Shown here one piece after another: positions 1-6,225 of a stretch of 9,317 nt of DNA. This DNA comes from JBDRGC01 sp043818215 (lineage in GTDB: Bacteria > Chloroflexota > Anaerolineae > Anaerolineales > UBA11858), in NCBI GenBank assembly GCA_043818215.1, contig JBDRGC010000276.1:1-9317 (forward strand), given 5' to 3'. The notes below the pieces were generated by a model. It was not told where the DNA came from, ran no database searches, and was given only the letters and a program-made list of their open reading frames with translations. Made by a program: the position numbers and the translations under genes. How positions within the stretch are numbered: position 1 is the stretch's first letter; every line of letters starts with the position of its first letter.

Positions 1-311
1 TTCCCGCCACCTATGTGGGGGGCGTGGATCATGGCCCCCCCCCAGGGTGGGGGGTTTGGGGGGGGTTCCGGGTCGTTTCACGCACCCCGCCCCCCAGCCC
101 CCAATACTGGTGGAGTCATCCCGCCAAAGTTGGGGCCGGGGAGCATGTCCCCCCCCAAGGTTGGGGGGTTAGGGGGGCGTTCCGGGACGCTTCACGCACC
201 ACGCCCCCCAGCCCCCAATACTGGGGGAGTCATCCCGCCAAAGTTGGGGCCGGGGAGCATGTTCCCCCCCAAGGTTGGGGGGTTAGGGGGACGTTCCGGG
301 ACGCTTCACGC
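1..311. repeat. 114-bp G/C-run tandem repeat array
   Basis: A tandem array with a 114-bp period. The word CATG recurs at 30, 144 and 258, and TTCCGGG recurs at 66, 180 and 294, each exactly 114 bases apart. There are two full units (30-143 and 144-257), a partial third that stops where the lipoprotein gene ends at 313, and a degenerate partial copy at 1-29, so the array probably continues beyond the left edge. Each unit carries C-runs followed by G-runs, such as CCCCCCCAAGGTTGGGGGG, which can fold as hairpins or G-quadruplexes. Because 114 is a multiple of three the array stays open in two plus-strand frames. The resulting 112- and 167-residue Gly/Pro-rich products look like artefacts of the repeat rather than proteins. 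Confidence 0.9.
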
Positions 312-312
312 C

Positions 313-1311
313 TCACGGCCCCAGCAATATTTCCAAACTGGAGAGCTGCGTAACTCCCGGCAACCGTGTTCCGCGCTCAGAAACGGTCAATCGCACCCAG
401 GTTGGCGAATTGACATGGTAGGGCACCTCTGCCGCGAACAGCCTATGCCCGCCTTCCGGGGACGTCGCAATCCCTGCCAGTCGAGAGCCGATGATTCTGC
501 CATCGGTGGCGATTAGCTCTATCAGCAAAGGTTGTTCAGATGCCGATCTCACCAGCCCTGAAACTGTCAACGTTCCTCCCTGGATCAACACCTTGGGGGT
601 GGGTTGTTGGATCACAATGAGTTCCAGCAAATCTCCCGGCGGGTTGATATCGGGATTTCCCAAAGAGAGCAGAATCACGTTTTCAGAGGCTAGAGATTTT
701 AGCCGCCCATAGCTGTCATCGATGCTGACAACCAGCCGGGCGGTTTCGGCAACGCCGCTGATTTCGAAATCCAGGTCAACCAAAAGGTTAACCCGCGCGT
801 CAACGGGTGTATCGAAGACGAAAATCTTGCGGTACAGCAAACGTCCGTCTTCGCCCAAGAGTTCAACACGTACGCGCCCGCCCGCTCCGGGAATCAGGAA
901 AGCGTGTAACTTGATAGGGGTTACGACTCTCGAGAGCGCTCCGGGGCTGATGATTTGAATATCTGCGTATGGAATTTCGATGGGGGGCAGGGGGGTTGGT
1001 GTGGGAGCGGAGGTGGAAGGCGGTTGATTGGCGTCGGCAGCTGTGGGCGAGGGCGTCGCCGTGGCCGCTGTAATTGTCTGTGATGCGGTTTGCCGCGGGG
1101 TGGGAGTAGCCTGAGGCGTGTCGGTGAGTGGATGTGTGGGCGTCGCGGCGCAAGCGATGATGGCCTCCGCTGTCAATGCAATGACCGTAGGGATGTATTC
1201 AGTCGGCAAAAGAGTAGGCAGCGCCGAAGCCGATAGAATACCTGTGCATCCGCTCAATAGCATCGGAGCCAGGGAAGCCAAAATAGCGAAATGAATATAC
1301 TTGCGCATCAC
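313..1311 (-). CDS. Predicted lipoprotein with Thr/Pro-rich linker
   Basis: An exported protein of 332 residues with no function I recognise. Residues 4-21 are a signal peptide ending in the lipobox LLSGC, with Cys22 as the likely lipidated residue. Residues about 55-112 form a low-complexity Thr/Ala/Pro/Ser linker (for example TPTPLPP), common in Chloroflexota surface lipoproteins. The C-terminal half, from about 115 on, is beta-rich. It reads as two Ig-like or beta-sandwich modules, roughly 115-215 and 220-330; that division is inference. The start could be GTG at 1311 or the adjacent ATG at 1308. Neither has a Shine-Dalgarno sequence, since the upstream bases are pyrimidine-rich, but TATATT lies a few bases upstream, so leaderless transcription is possible. 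The stop codon directly abuts the 114-bp repeat array. A substrate-binding or envelope role is plausible but unproven. Confidence 0.85.
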   Translation of the reverse strand: MMRKYIHFAILASLAPMLLSGCTGILSASALPTLLPTEYIPTVIALTAEAIIACAATPTHPLTDTPQATPTPRQTASQTITAATATPSPTAADANQPPSTSAPTPTPLPPIEIPYADIQIISPGALSRVVTPIKLHAFLIPGAGGRVRVELLGEDGRLLYRKIFVFDTPVDARVNLLVDLDFEISGVAETARLVVSIDDSYGRLKSLASENVILLSLGNPDINPPGDLLELIVIQQPTPKVLIQGGTLTVSGLVRSASEQPLLIELIATDGRIIGSRLAGIATSPEGGHRLFAAEVPYHVNSPTWVRLTVSERGTRLPGVTQLSSLEILLGP

Positions 1312-1357
1312 GAGGGGGAATATACGGGTGCAAATTTTATCTGTGCGTAACTACTCA

Positions 1358-1470
1358 GCCAGCCCCCCTGACCCCCCAACCCTTCGACAGCGCTCAGGAC
1401 AGGCTTTGGGGGGAACCCCCTACTTAGGGAACCCGTGTTGCTCCCCCCAGGATTGGGGGGCAGGGGGGGA
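1358..1470. repeat. G/C-run repeat with palindromic core
   Basis: This intergenic element shares blocks with the array at 1-311: CCCCCCAGGATTGGGGGG here against CCCCCCAAGGTTGGGGGG there, each followed by a second G-run. CCCCCCAA (1372-1379) pairs exactly with TTGGGGGG (1406-1413). The enclosed loop holds CCTTCGACAGCGCTCAGGA, which resembles a dispersed intergenic word I associate with Chloroflexota genomes; that is from memory and unchecked. It is probably a single member of a multi-copy repeat family. Confidence 0.7.
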
Positions 1471-1571
1471 CGATTCGGGTGTTGTTTAGTCAGATTCATT
1501 GTCAGCGTTAGTAATCACTCCTGTACTAACAAATTCAGCTCTTTGATGTTTTGTGTGGTCAAACTCTTTTT

Positions 1572-1659
1572 GTACACGGATTATGCGGATTTTACGGATT
1601 TTTCTTTGGGTTTACGCCGTACCGGCACGGTGTCCGTAAAATCCGTGCAATCCGTGTAC
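1572..1659. repeat. 27-bp inverted repeat, hairpin element
   Basis: The arms 1572-1598 and 1633-1659 match at 24 of 27 positions when one is reverse-complemented; the three mismatches are one central block (ATG against GCA). Each arm contains CGGATT-type sub-repeats, giving a layered structure, and the 34-base middle has further symmetry around CCGTACCGGCACGG. It lies 57 bases past the stop codon of the receiver gene. It could act as a transcript-end hairpin, but there is no following T-run in that direction, so a mobile palindromic repeat is equally likely. Confidence 0.8.
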
Positions 1660-1716
1660 CGCGCCCCACAATATCTCAGAGAACCACAATTCCAGCGTTT
1701 GCCGCTGTGCCTGATT

Positions 1717-2079
1717 TCACTCAGAAGTATTCTGCTCGATAATTTCCAGCAACTCTTCCGTGCGGATAGGTTTGCTCAGATAATATTGCGCGCCAGCGGC
1801 TTTGGCGTGTAAGGCATACACATCAGGGCTGGCTGAAACCATTGCGGCGGGTATCTTTGCTGTCGCCGGGTTGGAGCGTAGTGCTCTGAGTAGTTCGAAC
1901 CCATCCATGTCAGGCAGCCTCATATCCAAGATTATTAGATCAGGCAGTTGCTCAATAGCCAACTCTAAGGCTTGGGCAGATGAGTCTGCCAGGATGGCCT
2001 GGTGTCCGAAGAGCGATAGGATTTTTTCGTATGTCTCCAATGTAAAAAAGTCGTCGTCGACGAATAAGATACGAGCCAT
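1717..2079 (-). CDS. Stand-alone CheY-like response regulator receiver
   Basis: A single receiver domain of 120 residues with no output domain, so it would act by protein-protein contact or inside a phosphorelay in the cytoplasm. The key residues are present: the acidic cluster at Asp8-Asp10 (FVDDD), phosphoacceptor Asp52 (LIILDMRLPDMDG), the Ser/Thr switch position Ser82 (MVSAS), and Lys103 followed by Pro (LSKPI). The length is typical for CheY/Spo0F-type proteins. I chose the ATG at 2079 because AAGGA lies 6 bases upstream and the domain begins right there. The frame stays open to 2199, but those extra 40 codons run through a palindromic repeat and look non-coding. No histidine kinase is visible, so the partner is unknown. 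Both flanks are repeat-rich gaps, so it is probably transcribed alone. Confidence 0.92.
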   Translation of the reverse strand: MARILFVDDDFFTLETYEKILSLFGHQAILADSSAQALELAIEQLPDLIILDMRLPDMDGFELLRALRSNPATAKIPAAMVSASPDVYALHAKAAGAQYYLSKPIRTEELLEIIEQNTSE

Positions 2080-2085
2080 GTTTTT

Positions 2086-2090
2086 TCCTT
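2086..2090 (-). promoter_or_regulatory. Ribosome binding site of the receiver gene
   Basis: AAGGA sits 6 bases upstream of the ATG at 2077-2079. It supports the internal start over the longer open frame, whose upstream part is repeat sequence. Confidence 0.7.
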
Positions 2091-2136
2091 GGGTGATGGG
2101 TCTCTGAGATTTTGCGTGGCTGTTCACCAAGCTGTC

Positions 2137-2238
2137 ATACCGCAAGGGTATACCTATCCCAAAGGGACAAGTGTCCCACAGGGATAAGTATGCAGGCACT
2201 GCGCACCTGTCCCGGTGTCTAGGGATACCCGTTGGTAT
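2137..2238. repeat. Nested palindromic element of about 100 bp
   Basis: The inner hairpin has arms TATCCCAAAGGGAC (2155-2168) and GTCCCACAGGGATA (2173-2186), 12 of 14 positions complementary around a 4-base loop. The outer arms, ATACCGCAAGGGTATACC (2137-2154) and GGGATACCCGTTGGTAT (2222-2238), are imperfectly complementary. The symmetry suggests a non-autonomous palindromic element just upstream of the receiver gene. No transposase is present. Confidence 0.6.
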
Positions 2239-2295
2239 GCGAATATCTTCACAACGCGATTGTTGATGTTCAATTTAGAAGAAACAATTTTGTCG

Positions 2296-2411
2296 TGTCA
2301 TTGCGAAGCAGCCTTCTCGCTGATACTTGCGCCGGAACGCAGTGCAGGTGAGCAATCTCATCCTTGGCGAGAAGGAGATTGCTTCAGCGGTGAAGCTGCT
2401 TCGCAATGACA
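2296..2411. repeat. Dispersed-type hairpin repeat, 17-bp perfect arms
   Basis: TGTCATTGCGAAGCAGC (2296-2312) and GCTGCTTCGCAATGACA (2395-2411) are exact reverse complements. An inner pair AGCAATCTC (2351-2359) and GAGATTGCT (2375-2383) is also exact. The words CATTGCGA and GCAATCTC are typical, from memory, of palindromic intergenic repeats found in many copies in environmental bacterial genomes. It may behave as a bidirectional transcript-end structure in this gap, with the A/T run at 2412-2430 on one side. Confidence 0.8.
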
Positions 2412-2514
2412 TTAAAAAGTTTTTTTTTACAGTTTGAGCCGCGCTATGTTCTACGGGGTGGGTTTTTACAATGGCATGTGCAAAGCTTTTGTTGCGCCTG
2501 TGCCGCGCCATGAA

Positions 2515-4017
2515 TCATATCCCGTAAATATCACCGTATTTGGATTTCAGATAACGCATGTATGGGGCCGGATCGATCTTTGTCCCGGTGATGCGTTCCA
2601 TCAGTTCTTGCGGTTCGTATTTCTTTCCATGCTTGTGAACGTTGTCCACAAGCCATTCTAATAAAGAGCTAAACTCACCCTTGCGGATTTGGTCGTCCAA
2701 ATCTGGAATATCCATATTGATCTTTTCCCACAATTGAGCCGAGATAAGGTTGCCCAGCGCGTAAGTGGAGAAGTAGCCAATCCCGCCAAAAGACCAGTGA
2801 ATATCCTGCAGCACACCTTCAGAATCGTTAGTGGGTGTAACGCCCAAATATTCTTGCATGCGAGTGTTCCAAACTTCAGGCAGATCTTTGACAGCCAGGG
2901 TTCCTGCCATGATTGCAATTTCGATTTCCAGCCGCAGCATGATGTGCATATTGTAGGTAGCTTCATCCGCCTCGACGCGGATCAGTGAGGGTTCCACTTT
3001 GTTGATACCTTTATAGAAAGACCGTAAATCGACATTGCCTAACTGGGTAGGGAAGGTCTCTTGCAGTTGCGGGTAAAAATGCTCCCAGAAGGGGAGCGAA
3101 CGTCCAACCAGGTTCTCATACATGCGAGATTGGGACTCGTGGATCGCCAGGGACGCGCCGCCTGCCAATACAGTGCGCTCGTAATCCGGGCTGCTGCCTT
3201 GCTCATAAAGTCCATGACCACACTCGTGTAAAGTGCTGAATAGAGCCGAACCGATATAGTTTGGGTAAATACGGGTAGTAATGCGGACATCGCTTCGACT
3301 GAATTCAGACGTGAACGGATGTATCGCTTTGTCTTGACGGCCGCGGTTCCAGTCGTAGCCATATTTAGTGATCACAGCCACGCCGAAATCCCATTGTTTC
3401 TGTGCATCGTATTCCTGGTGAAGGAAAGAATCATCCACCTGAGGGCTGTCGGTGATAGCTTTGATCAGTTCCACTTGCTGGGGACGCAGCGCATCGAAAA
3501 TCGCCTTCACCTCGGCAGTTTTCATACCCGGTTCGAATTGGTCCAACATCGGGTCGTAGACATGGTCGTAGGGCGCAAAGTATTCGGCGAATTCCTTAGC
3601 TAAATCAACGATTTCCTCTAAGTGAGGCTTGAATTTGGAAAAATCGTTTTCGGCGCGAGCTTGGGCCCATGCCTCTTGAGCTATGGTGGTCACCCTGGCA
3701 AATCTCGCTGTGAACTCGGGCGGAACTTTGGCGGCCTTATCGTAATTGCGCTTGGAAACCTTGATCAACCGGGCCTCATCCGAAGCAGGGTCGATGTCTT
3801 TGGCTGCTTCGCTAAGGTCTTCGATCAACTGCCCGACTTCCGGTGTAATTGCCTTCACATGGATCAAGCGCTGCAAAGTTGACATTTGATTACTGCGGGC
3901 TTCGGCGGCTCCCGGCGGCATGTTGACTTGCTGATCCCATCCCAGTAAGCCGACTACCTGACCTAGATCGCTAAGTTCAGCCTGGATGGTTTTTAGTTGG
4001 TTAAGTTTTTCTTTCAT
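2515..4017 (-). CDS. M32 metallocarboxypeptidase (carboxypeptidase Taq family)
   Basis: A 500-residue zinc carboxypeptidase that removes C-terminal residues from peptides, probably in the cytoplasm since there is no signal peptide. It matches the usual M32 length of about 500. Visible hallmarks, in order, are HPF (233-235), the zinc motif HECGH (264-268) with Glu265 as catalytic base, HESQSR (293-298) whose Glu294 should be the third zinc ligand, IRVEADEATY (346-355), and the glycine-rich GGIGYFSTYALG (411-422). AGGAG lies 5 bases upstream of the ATG at 4017. The gene follows the dehydrogenase by 96 bases in the same direction, and a repeat-rich gap follows it. All family signatures are intact, so I expect an active enzyme. 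The physiological substrate is unknown; peptide recycling is the family's general role. Confidence 0.95.
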   Translation of the reverse strand: MKEKLNQLKTIQAELSDLGQVVGLLGWDQQVNMPPGAAEARSNQMSTLQRLIHVKAITPEVGQLIEDLSEAAKDIDPASDEARLIKVSKRNYDKAAKVPPEFTARFARVTTIAQEAWAQARAENDFSKFKPHLEEIVDLAKEFAEYFAPYDHVYDPMLDQFEPGMKTAEVKAIFDALRPQQVELIKAITDSPQVDDSFLHQEYDAQKQWDFGVAVITKYGYDWNRGRQDKAIHPFTSEFSRSDVRITTRIYPNYIGSALFSTLHECGHGLYEQGSSPDYERTVLAGGASLAIHESQSRMYENLVGRSLPFWEHFYPQLQETFPTQLGNVDLRSFYKGINKVEPSLIRVEADEATYNMHIMLRLEIEIAIMAGTLAVKDLPEVWNTRMQEYLGVTPTNDSEGVLQDIHWSFGGIGYFSTYALGNLISAQLWEKINMDIPDLDDQIRKGEFSSLLEWLVDNVHKHGKKYEPQELMERITGTKIDPAPYMRYLKSKYGDIYGI

Positions 4018-4052
4018 GTGTTCTCCTGAGTTTATTTAGAGAGGTCATAAGT

Positions 4053-4095
4053 GATGCGTGATCCCGTAGGAACATCGGTACGATGTGCGTGATCT
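4053..4095. repeat. Short direct repeat and hairpin between two genes
   Basis: GATGCGTGATC (4053-4063) and GATGTGCGTGATC (4083-4095) are near-identical direct copies. Between them ACATCG (4072-4077) and CGATGT (4081-4086) form a perfect 6-bp hairpin with a 3-base loop. It lies in the 96-base gap between the dehydrogenase stop and the carboxypeptidase start. There is no T-run, so I do not call a terminator. Confidence 0.4.
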
Positions 4096-4113
4096 CTCAC
4101 GTTTCACTCATCT

Positions 4114-5055
4114 TTATACGATTTTCCAACGCAAAGGTGTACCTCTCAGGGCAGCTAAGACTTCGCTGGCAATATCGGTGGCGGCGCGGACCTGGGCCTC
4201 GGTGGTCTGCGCGCCAATATGCGGGGTAGCAATCACGTTGGGGTGGGCAACCAGGGCAGTCAATCCCGGGGGTTCGTTGGCAAACACGTCCAGGGCGGCC
4301 CCGGCTGCCTGGCCAGATTCCAACGCGGCCAGCAGGGCAGTCTCGTCAATCAGGCCCCCGCGGGCTGTGCAAATCATCCGTACCCCGCGTTTCATGTGGC
4401 CCAGGGATTGCCCGTTAATCATGCCACGCGTACCAGGGGTGAGCGGTATATGCAGTGAGACGAAGTCGGAGTGAGTATATAACTCGGTGAGCGGCACCGG
4501 TTCTGCACCGCGCTGACGAATCTGCACATCGTCGAGCAGAGGATCGTGCCCCAAGACCTGCATACCAAAGGCAGCCGCCCGCTGACCGACAGCCGCGCCG
4601 ATGCGCCCCATGCCGATGATGCCCAGAGTTTTTCCGTATAGCTCCACTCCAACGAGTTGCTTTTTTATCCACTGGCCGGATTTCATGGCGCTGTCTGCTT
4701 TCTGCACCGCGCGGATCAAGGCCAGCATCAGCGCCAGGGTGTGTTCGGCCACTGCGATGGTGGTGGCGGTGGGGGTATTGATCACCGTGACCCCGAGGGA
4801 TTGAGCCGCAGCCAGATCGATATTGTCCATGCCTGCACCGGCGTGCCCGACTACCTTCAAGTTCGTCGCAGCCGCGAATACATCTGCAGTGACTTTCGTG
4901 CGGCCGCGCACGATCATGGCATCGTATTGGTTGATAATTTCAAGTAGTTCTTCAGTGGGAATGCCGCCGCGGTCATCTACGTTAGCAGCCGCGCGCAAAA
5001 TGGCCTGCCCTTTTTCTTCAAGACCATCGGTGAGTAGAATTTTCCAATCTGGCAT
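4114..5055 (-). CDS. D-2-hydroxyacid dehydrogenase, phosphoglycerate dehydrogenase-like
   Basis: An NAD-dependent oxidoreductase of 313 residues in the D-isomer-specific 2-hydroxyacid dehydrogenase family, cytoplasmic. The Rossmann motif is GMGRIG (148-153), with Asp171 at the end of the next strand, which favours NAD over NADP. The catalytic residues expected for the family are present: Arg232 (TARGGLIDE), Glu261 (FANEPP) and His279 (ATPHIG). The substrate loop reads GHAGAGMDNID (70-80), where SerA proteins often have Arg in place of His71. There is no C-terminal ACT domain, so serine feedback of the classical kind is not expected. It could be the first enzyme of serine synthesis or a glyoxylate/hydroxypyruvate reductase; sequence alone does not decide, so I give no symbol. 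GGAG lies 7 bases upstream of the ATG. Confidence 0.93.
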   Translation of the reverse strand: MPDWKILLTDGLEEKGQAILRAAANVDDRGGIPTEELLEIINQYDAMIVRGRTKVTADVFAAATNLKVVGHAGAGMDNIDLAAAQSLGVTVINTPTATTIAVAEHTLALMLALIRAVQKADSAMKSGQWIKKQLVGVELYGKTLGIIGMGRIGAAVGQRAAAFGMQVLGHDPLLDDVQIRQRGAEPVPLTELYTHSDFVSLHIPLTPGTRGMINGQSLGHMKRGVRMICTARGGLIDETALLAALESGQAAGAALDVFANEPPGLTALVAHPNVIATPHIGAQTTEAQVRAATDIASEVLAALRGTPLRWKIV

Positions 5056-5129
5056 AGGTGCGCTCCGGTGGGGGCAGTGAGATTAATGGCCTTAATTGTA
5101 CACCAAGTCGGTAAGACGGCAAGACGACA

Positions 5130-5162
5130 AGACCTCCGAGATTTTGAAAATCTCGGAGGTCT
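5130..5162. terminator. Perfect 16-bp hairpin, terminator-like or repeat
   Basis: AGACCTCCGAGATTTT (5130-5145) and AAAATCTCGGAGGTCT (5147-5162) are exact reverse complements around a single base. The hairpin lies 16 bases past the SIS gene's stop, in the right place to end that transcript before the dehydrogenase gene. The bases after it in the minus direction are T-rich but not a clean T-run. Next to it, at about 5112-5131, short AAGACG-like units repeat. It may instead be a dispersed intergenic palindrome. Confidence 0.55.
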
Positions 5163-5178
5163 CAGAGCCGTTAGGAAT

Positions 5179-6225
5179 CTAATGTGTGCGGGTAACTTTC
5201 TGGAGGCCGCGCGGCTGGTCAACGTTTAATTTCTTGATCTGGGTCAGGTGCATGGCGAAGAGTTGCCCGGCGGTGACGGCGGTGATAGGGGACAGCCACT
5301 CCGGGACGTGGAGAGGGAGATGCAGTCGAGCGTCTCCAAGCTCCAGGGTTTCTTTATCGTCGCTGATAATAAGCGTATCGGCGCCGGCTTGTTGAAGCTC
5401 TTCGAGCAGAGCGTGGATATTGGCGAGCATGGCTCCCGAGGGGGCAATCACCAGGGCGGGGAAGTCACGCTCGACGATTGCAAAGGAGCCGTGCAGCAGG
5501 TCTGCCGGTGAGTAAGACTCGGCAACAATGTAAGTCAGCTCTTTGAGTTTTAAAGCCACCTCGTAAGCCGTGGCATAGTTATATCCCCGCCCGATGACCA
5601 CGCAGCGGTCGGAGAATCGCCAACGGGTGGCGGCCTCCAACGCGGCCTGACCCAATGCAATGGTTTGGGAAACCGCTTCGGGTACTGCGGTCAATTCTGC
5701 CTGCATCTCCGACGAGTTCGAGAGCGCCGCAGAGAGCATCGCAATGACCATCAGGCTGGATGTGTAAGTCTTGGTGGCGGCCACGCTTTTTTCCAAGCCG
5801 GCGCGCATATTCAAGGTGTGGGCTGCTGTGGCAGCCAGCGGCGACTCGGGGTCATTGGTTATAGCCAGCGTCAGCGTGCCCTGCCGCCTAGCCTCTGCCA
5901 GGACGGCAACAATATCCGGACTTTGCCCGCTTTGGCTGATTCCCAATACAAGCGCGTTTCTGAATTGGGGCGCCTGCTTGTAAATGGTGAACAGGCTGGG
6001 GGTAGCCAGAGCAACGCTCAACCCATTGGCCGCGCCCAGCAGATATTTTGCGTAGCGGCCTACGTTGTCACTTGATCCGCGGGCCGCAATCACCACATGA
6101 GAAATATTCTGCTGGTTGATGATATTAGCCAATCGGGCGACAGCATCCTTCTCTTGCTCAAGCAATTGGCTTAAAACAAGCGGTTGTGCGTAGATTTCGT
6201 TGTACAGGTAAGTTTTGTTGGACAT
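5179..6225 (-). CDS. Double-SIS-domain sugar-phosphate isomerase/deaminase-like protein
   Basis: A 348-residue protein with two SIS (sugar isomerase) domains, matching the isomerase half of GlmS without the N-terminal glutaminase domain. Motifs seen: ARGSSDN (48-54) and SQSGQSPD (97-104) for sugar-phosphate binding in the first domain, EKSVAATKTYTS (145-156), GRGYNYATAYEVALKLKE (212-229) opening the second domain, and the C-terminal tail DQPRGLQKVTRT (336-347), which in GlmS contributes to the active site. Lacking the glutaminase, it cannot use glutamine as GlmS does. The likely roles are an amino-sugar-phosphate deaminase/isomerase (NagB-II or AgaS type) or an ammonia-dependent relative. The ATG at 6225 has no Shine-Dalgarno sequence, but TATAAA lies 6 bases before it, so a leaderless message is possible. 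No amino-sugar transport or deacetylase gene is adjacent to fix the substrate. Confidence 0.9.
   Translation of the reverse strand: MSNKTYLYNEIYAQPLVLSQLLEQEKDAVARLANIINQQNISHVVIAARGSSDNVGRYAKYLLGAANGLSVALATPSLFTIYKQAPQFRNALVLGISQSGQSPDIVAVLAEARRQGTLTLAITNDPESPLAATAAHTLNMRAGLEKSVAATKTYTSSLMVIAMLSAALSNSSEMQAELTAVPEAVSQTIALGQAALEAATRWRFSDRCVVIGRGYNYATAYEVALKLKELTYIVAESYSPADLLHGSFAIVERDFPALVIAPSGAMLANIHALLEELQQAGADTLIISDDKETLELGDARLHLPLHVPEWLSPITAVTAGQLFAMHLTQIKKLNVDQPRGLQKVTRTH

Larger units (their letters stand above)
1312..1716. other. Gene-free gap of repeats
   Basis: There is no convincing gene in these 405 bases. The short open frames here translate repeat sequence. The gap holds the G/C-run element (1358-1470) and a long inverted repeat (1572-1659). 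The remaining bases show no tRNA, riboswitch or clear promoter. Confidence 0.7.
2080..2514. other. Gene-free gap with two palindromic elements
   Basis: These 435 bases lie between the receiver start and the carboxypeptidase stop. I see no gene. The gap holds the nested palindrome at 2137-2238 and the long hairpin repeat at 2296-2411, with an A/T run next to it (2412-2430). In 2431-2514 I see nothing I can name. Confidence 0.65.

Noticed and set aside
1..311. CRISPR array
   Set aside because: The repeats are 114 bp and contiguous, with no alternating constant repeat and variable spacer pattern, and there are no cas genes.
13..516. Plus-strand frames giving Gly/Pro-rich 167- and 112-residue proteins
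   Set aside because: They translate the 114-bp repeat, which stays open because its period is a multiple of three, and one runs on antisense into the lipoprotein gene. There is no domain or start signal.
1673..2110. 10-bp inverted repeat ATCTCAGAGA (1673-1682) and TCTCTGAGAT (2101-2110) bracketing the receiver gene
   Set aside because: It is short, without target duplications or a transposase. Ten matching bases over several kilobases can arise by chance, although the bracketing is neat.
2080..2199. N-terminal extension of the receiver protein by 40 codons
   Set aside because: The added residues come from a palindromic repeat, and a good ribosome binding site precedes the internal ATG where the receiver fold begins.
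4415..4672. Alternative frames inside the dehydrogenase gene
   Set aside because: They are shadows of a strongly supported gene with intact family motifs, and frequent in GC-rich coding DNA.
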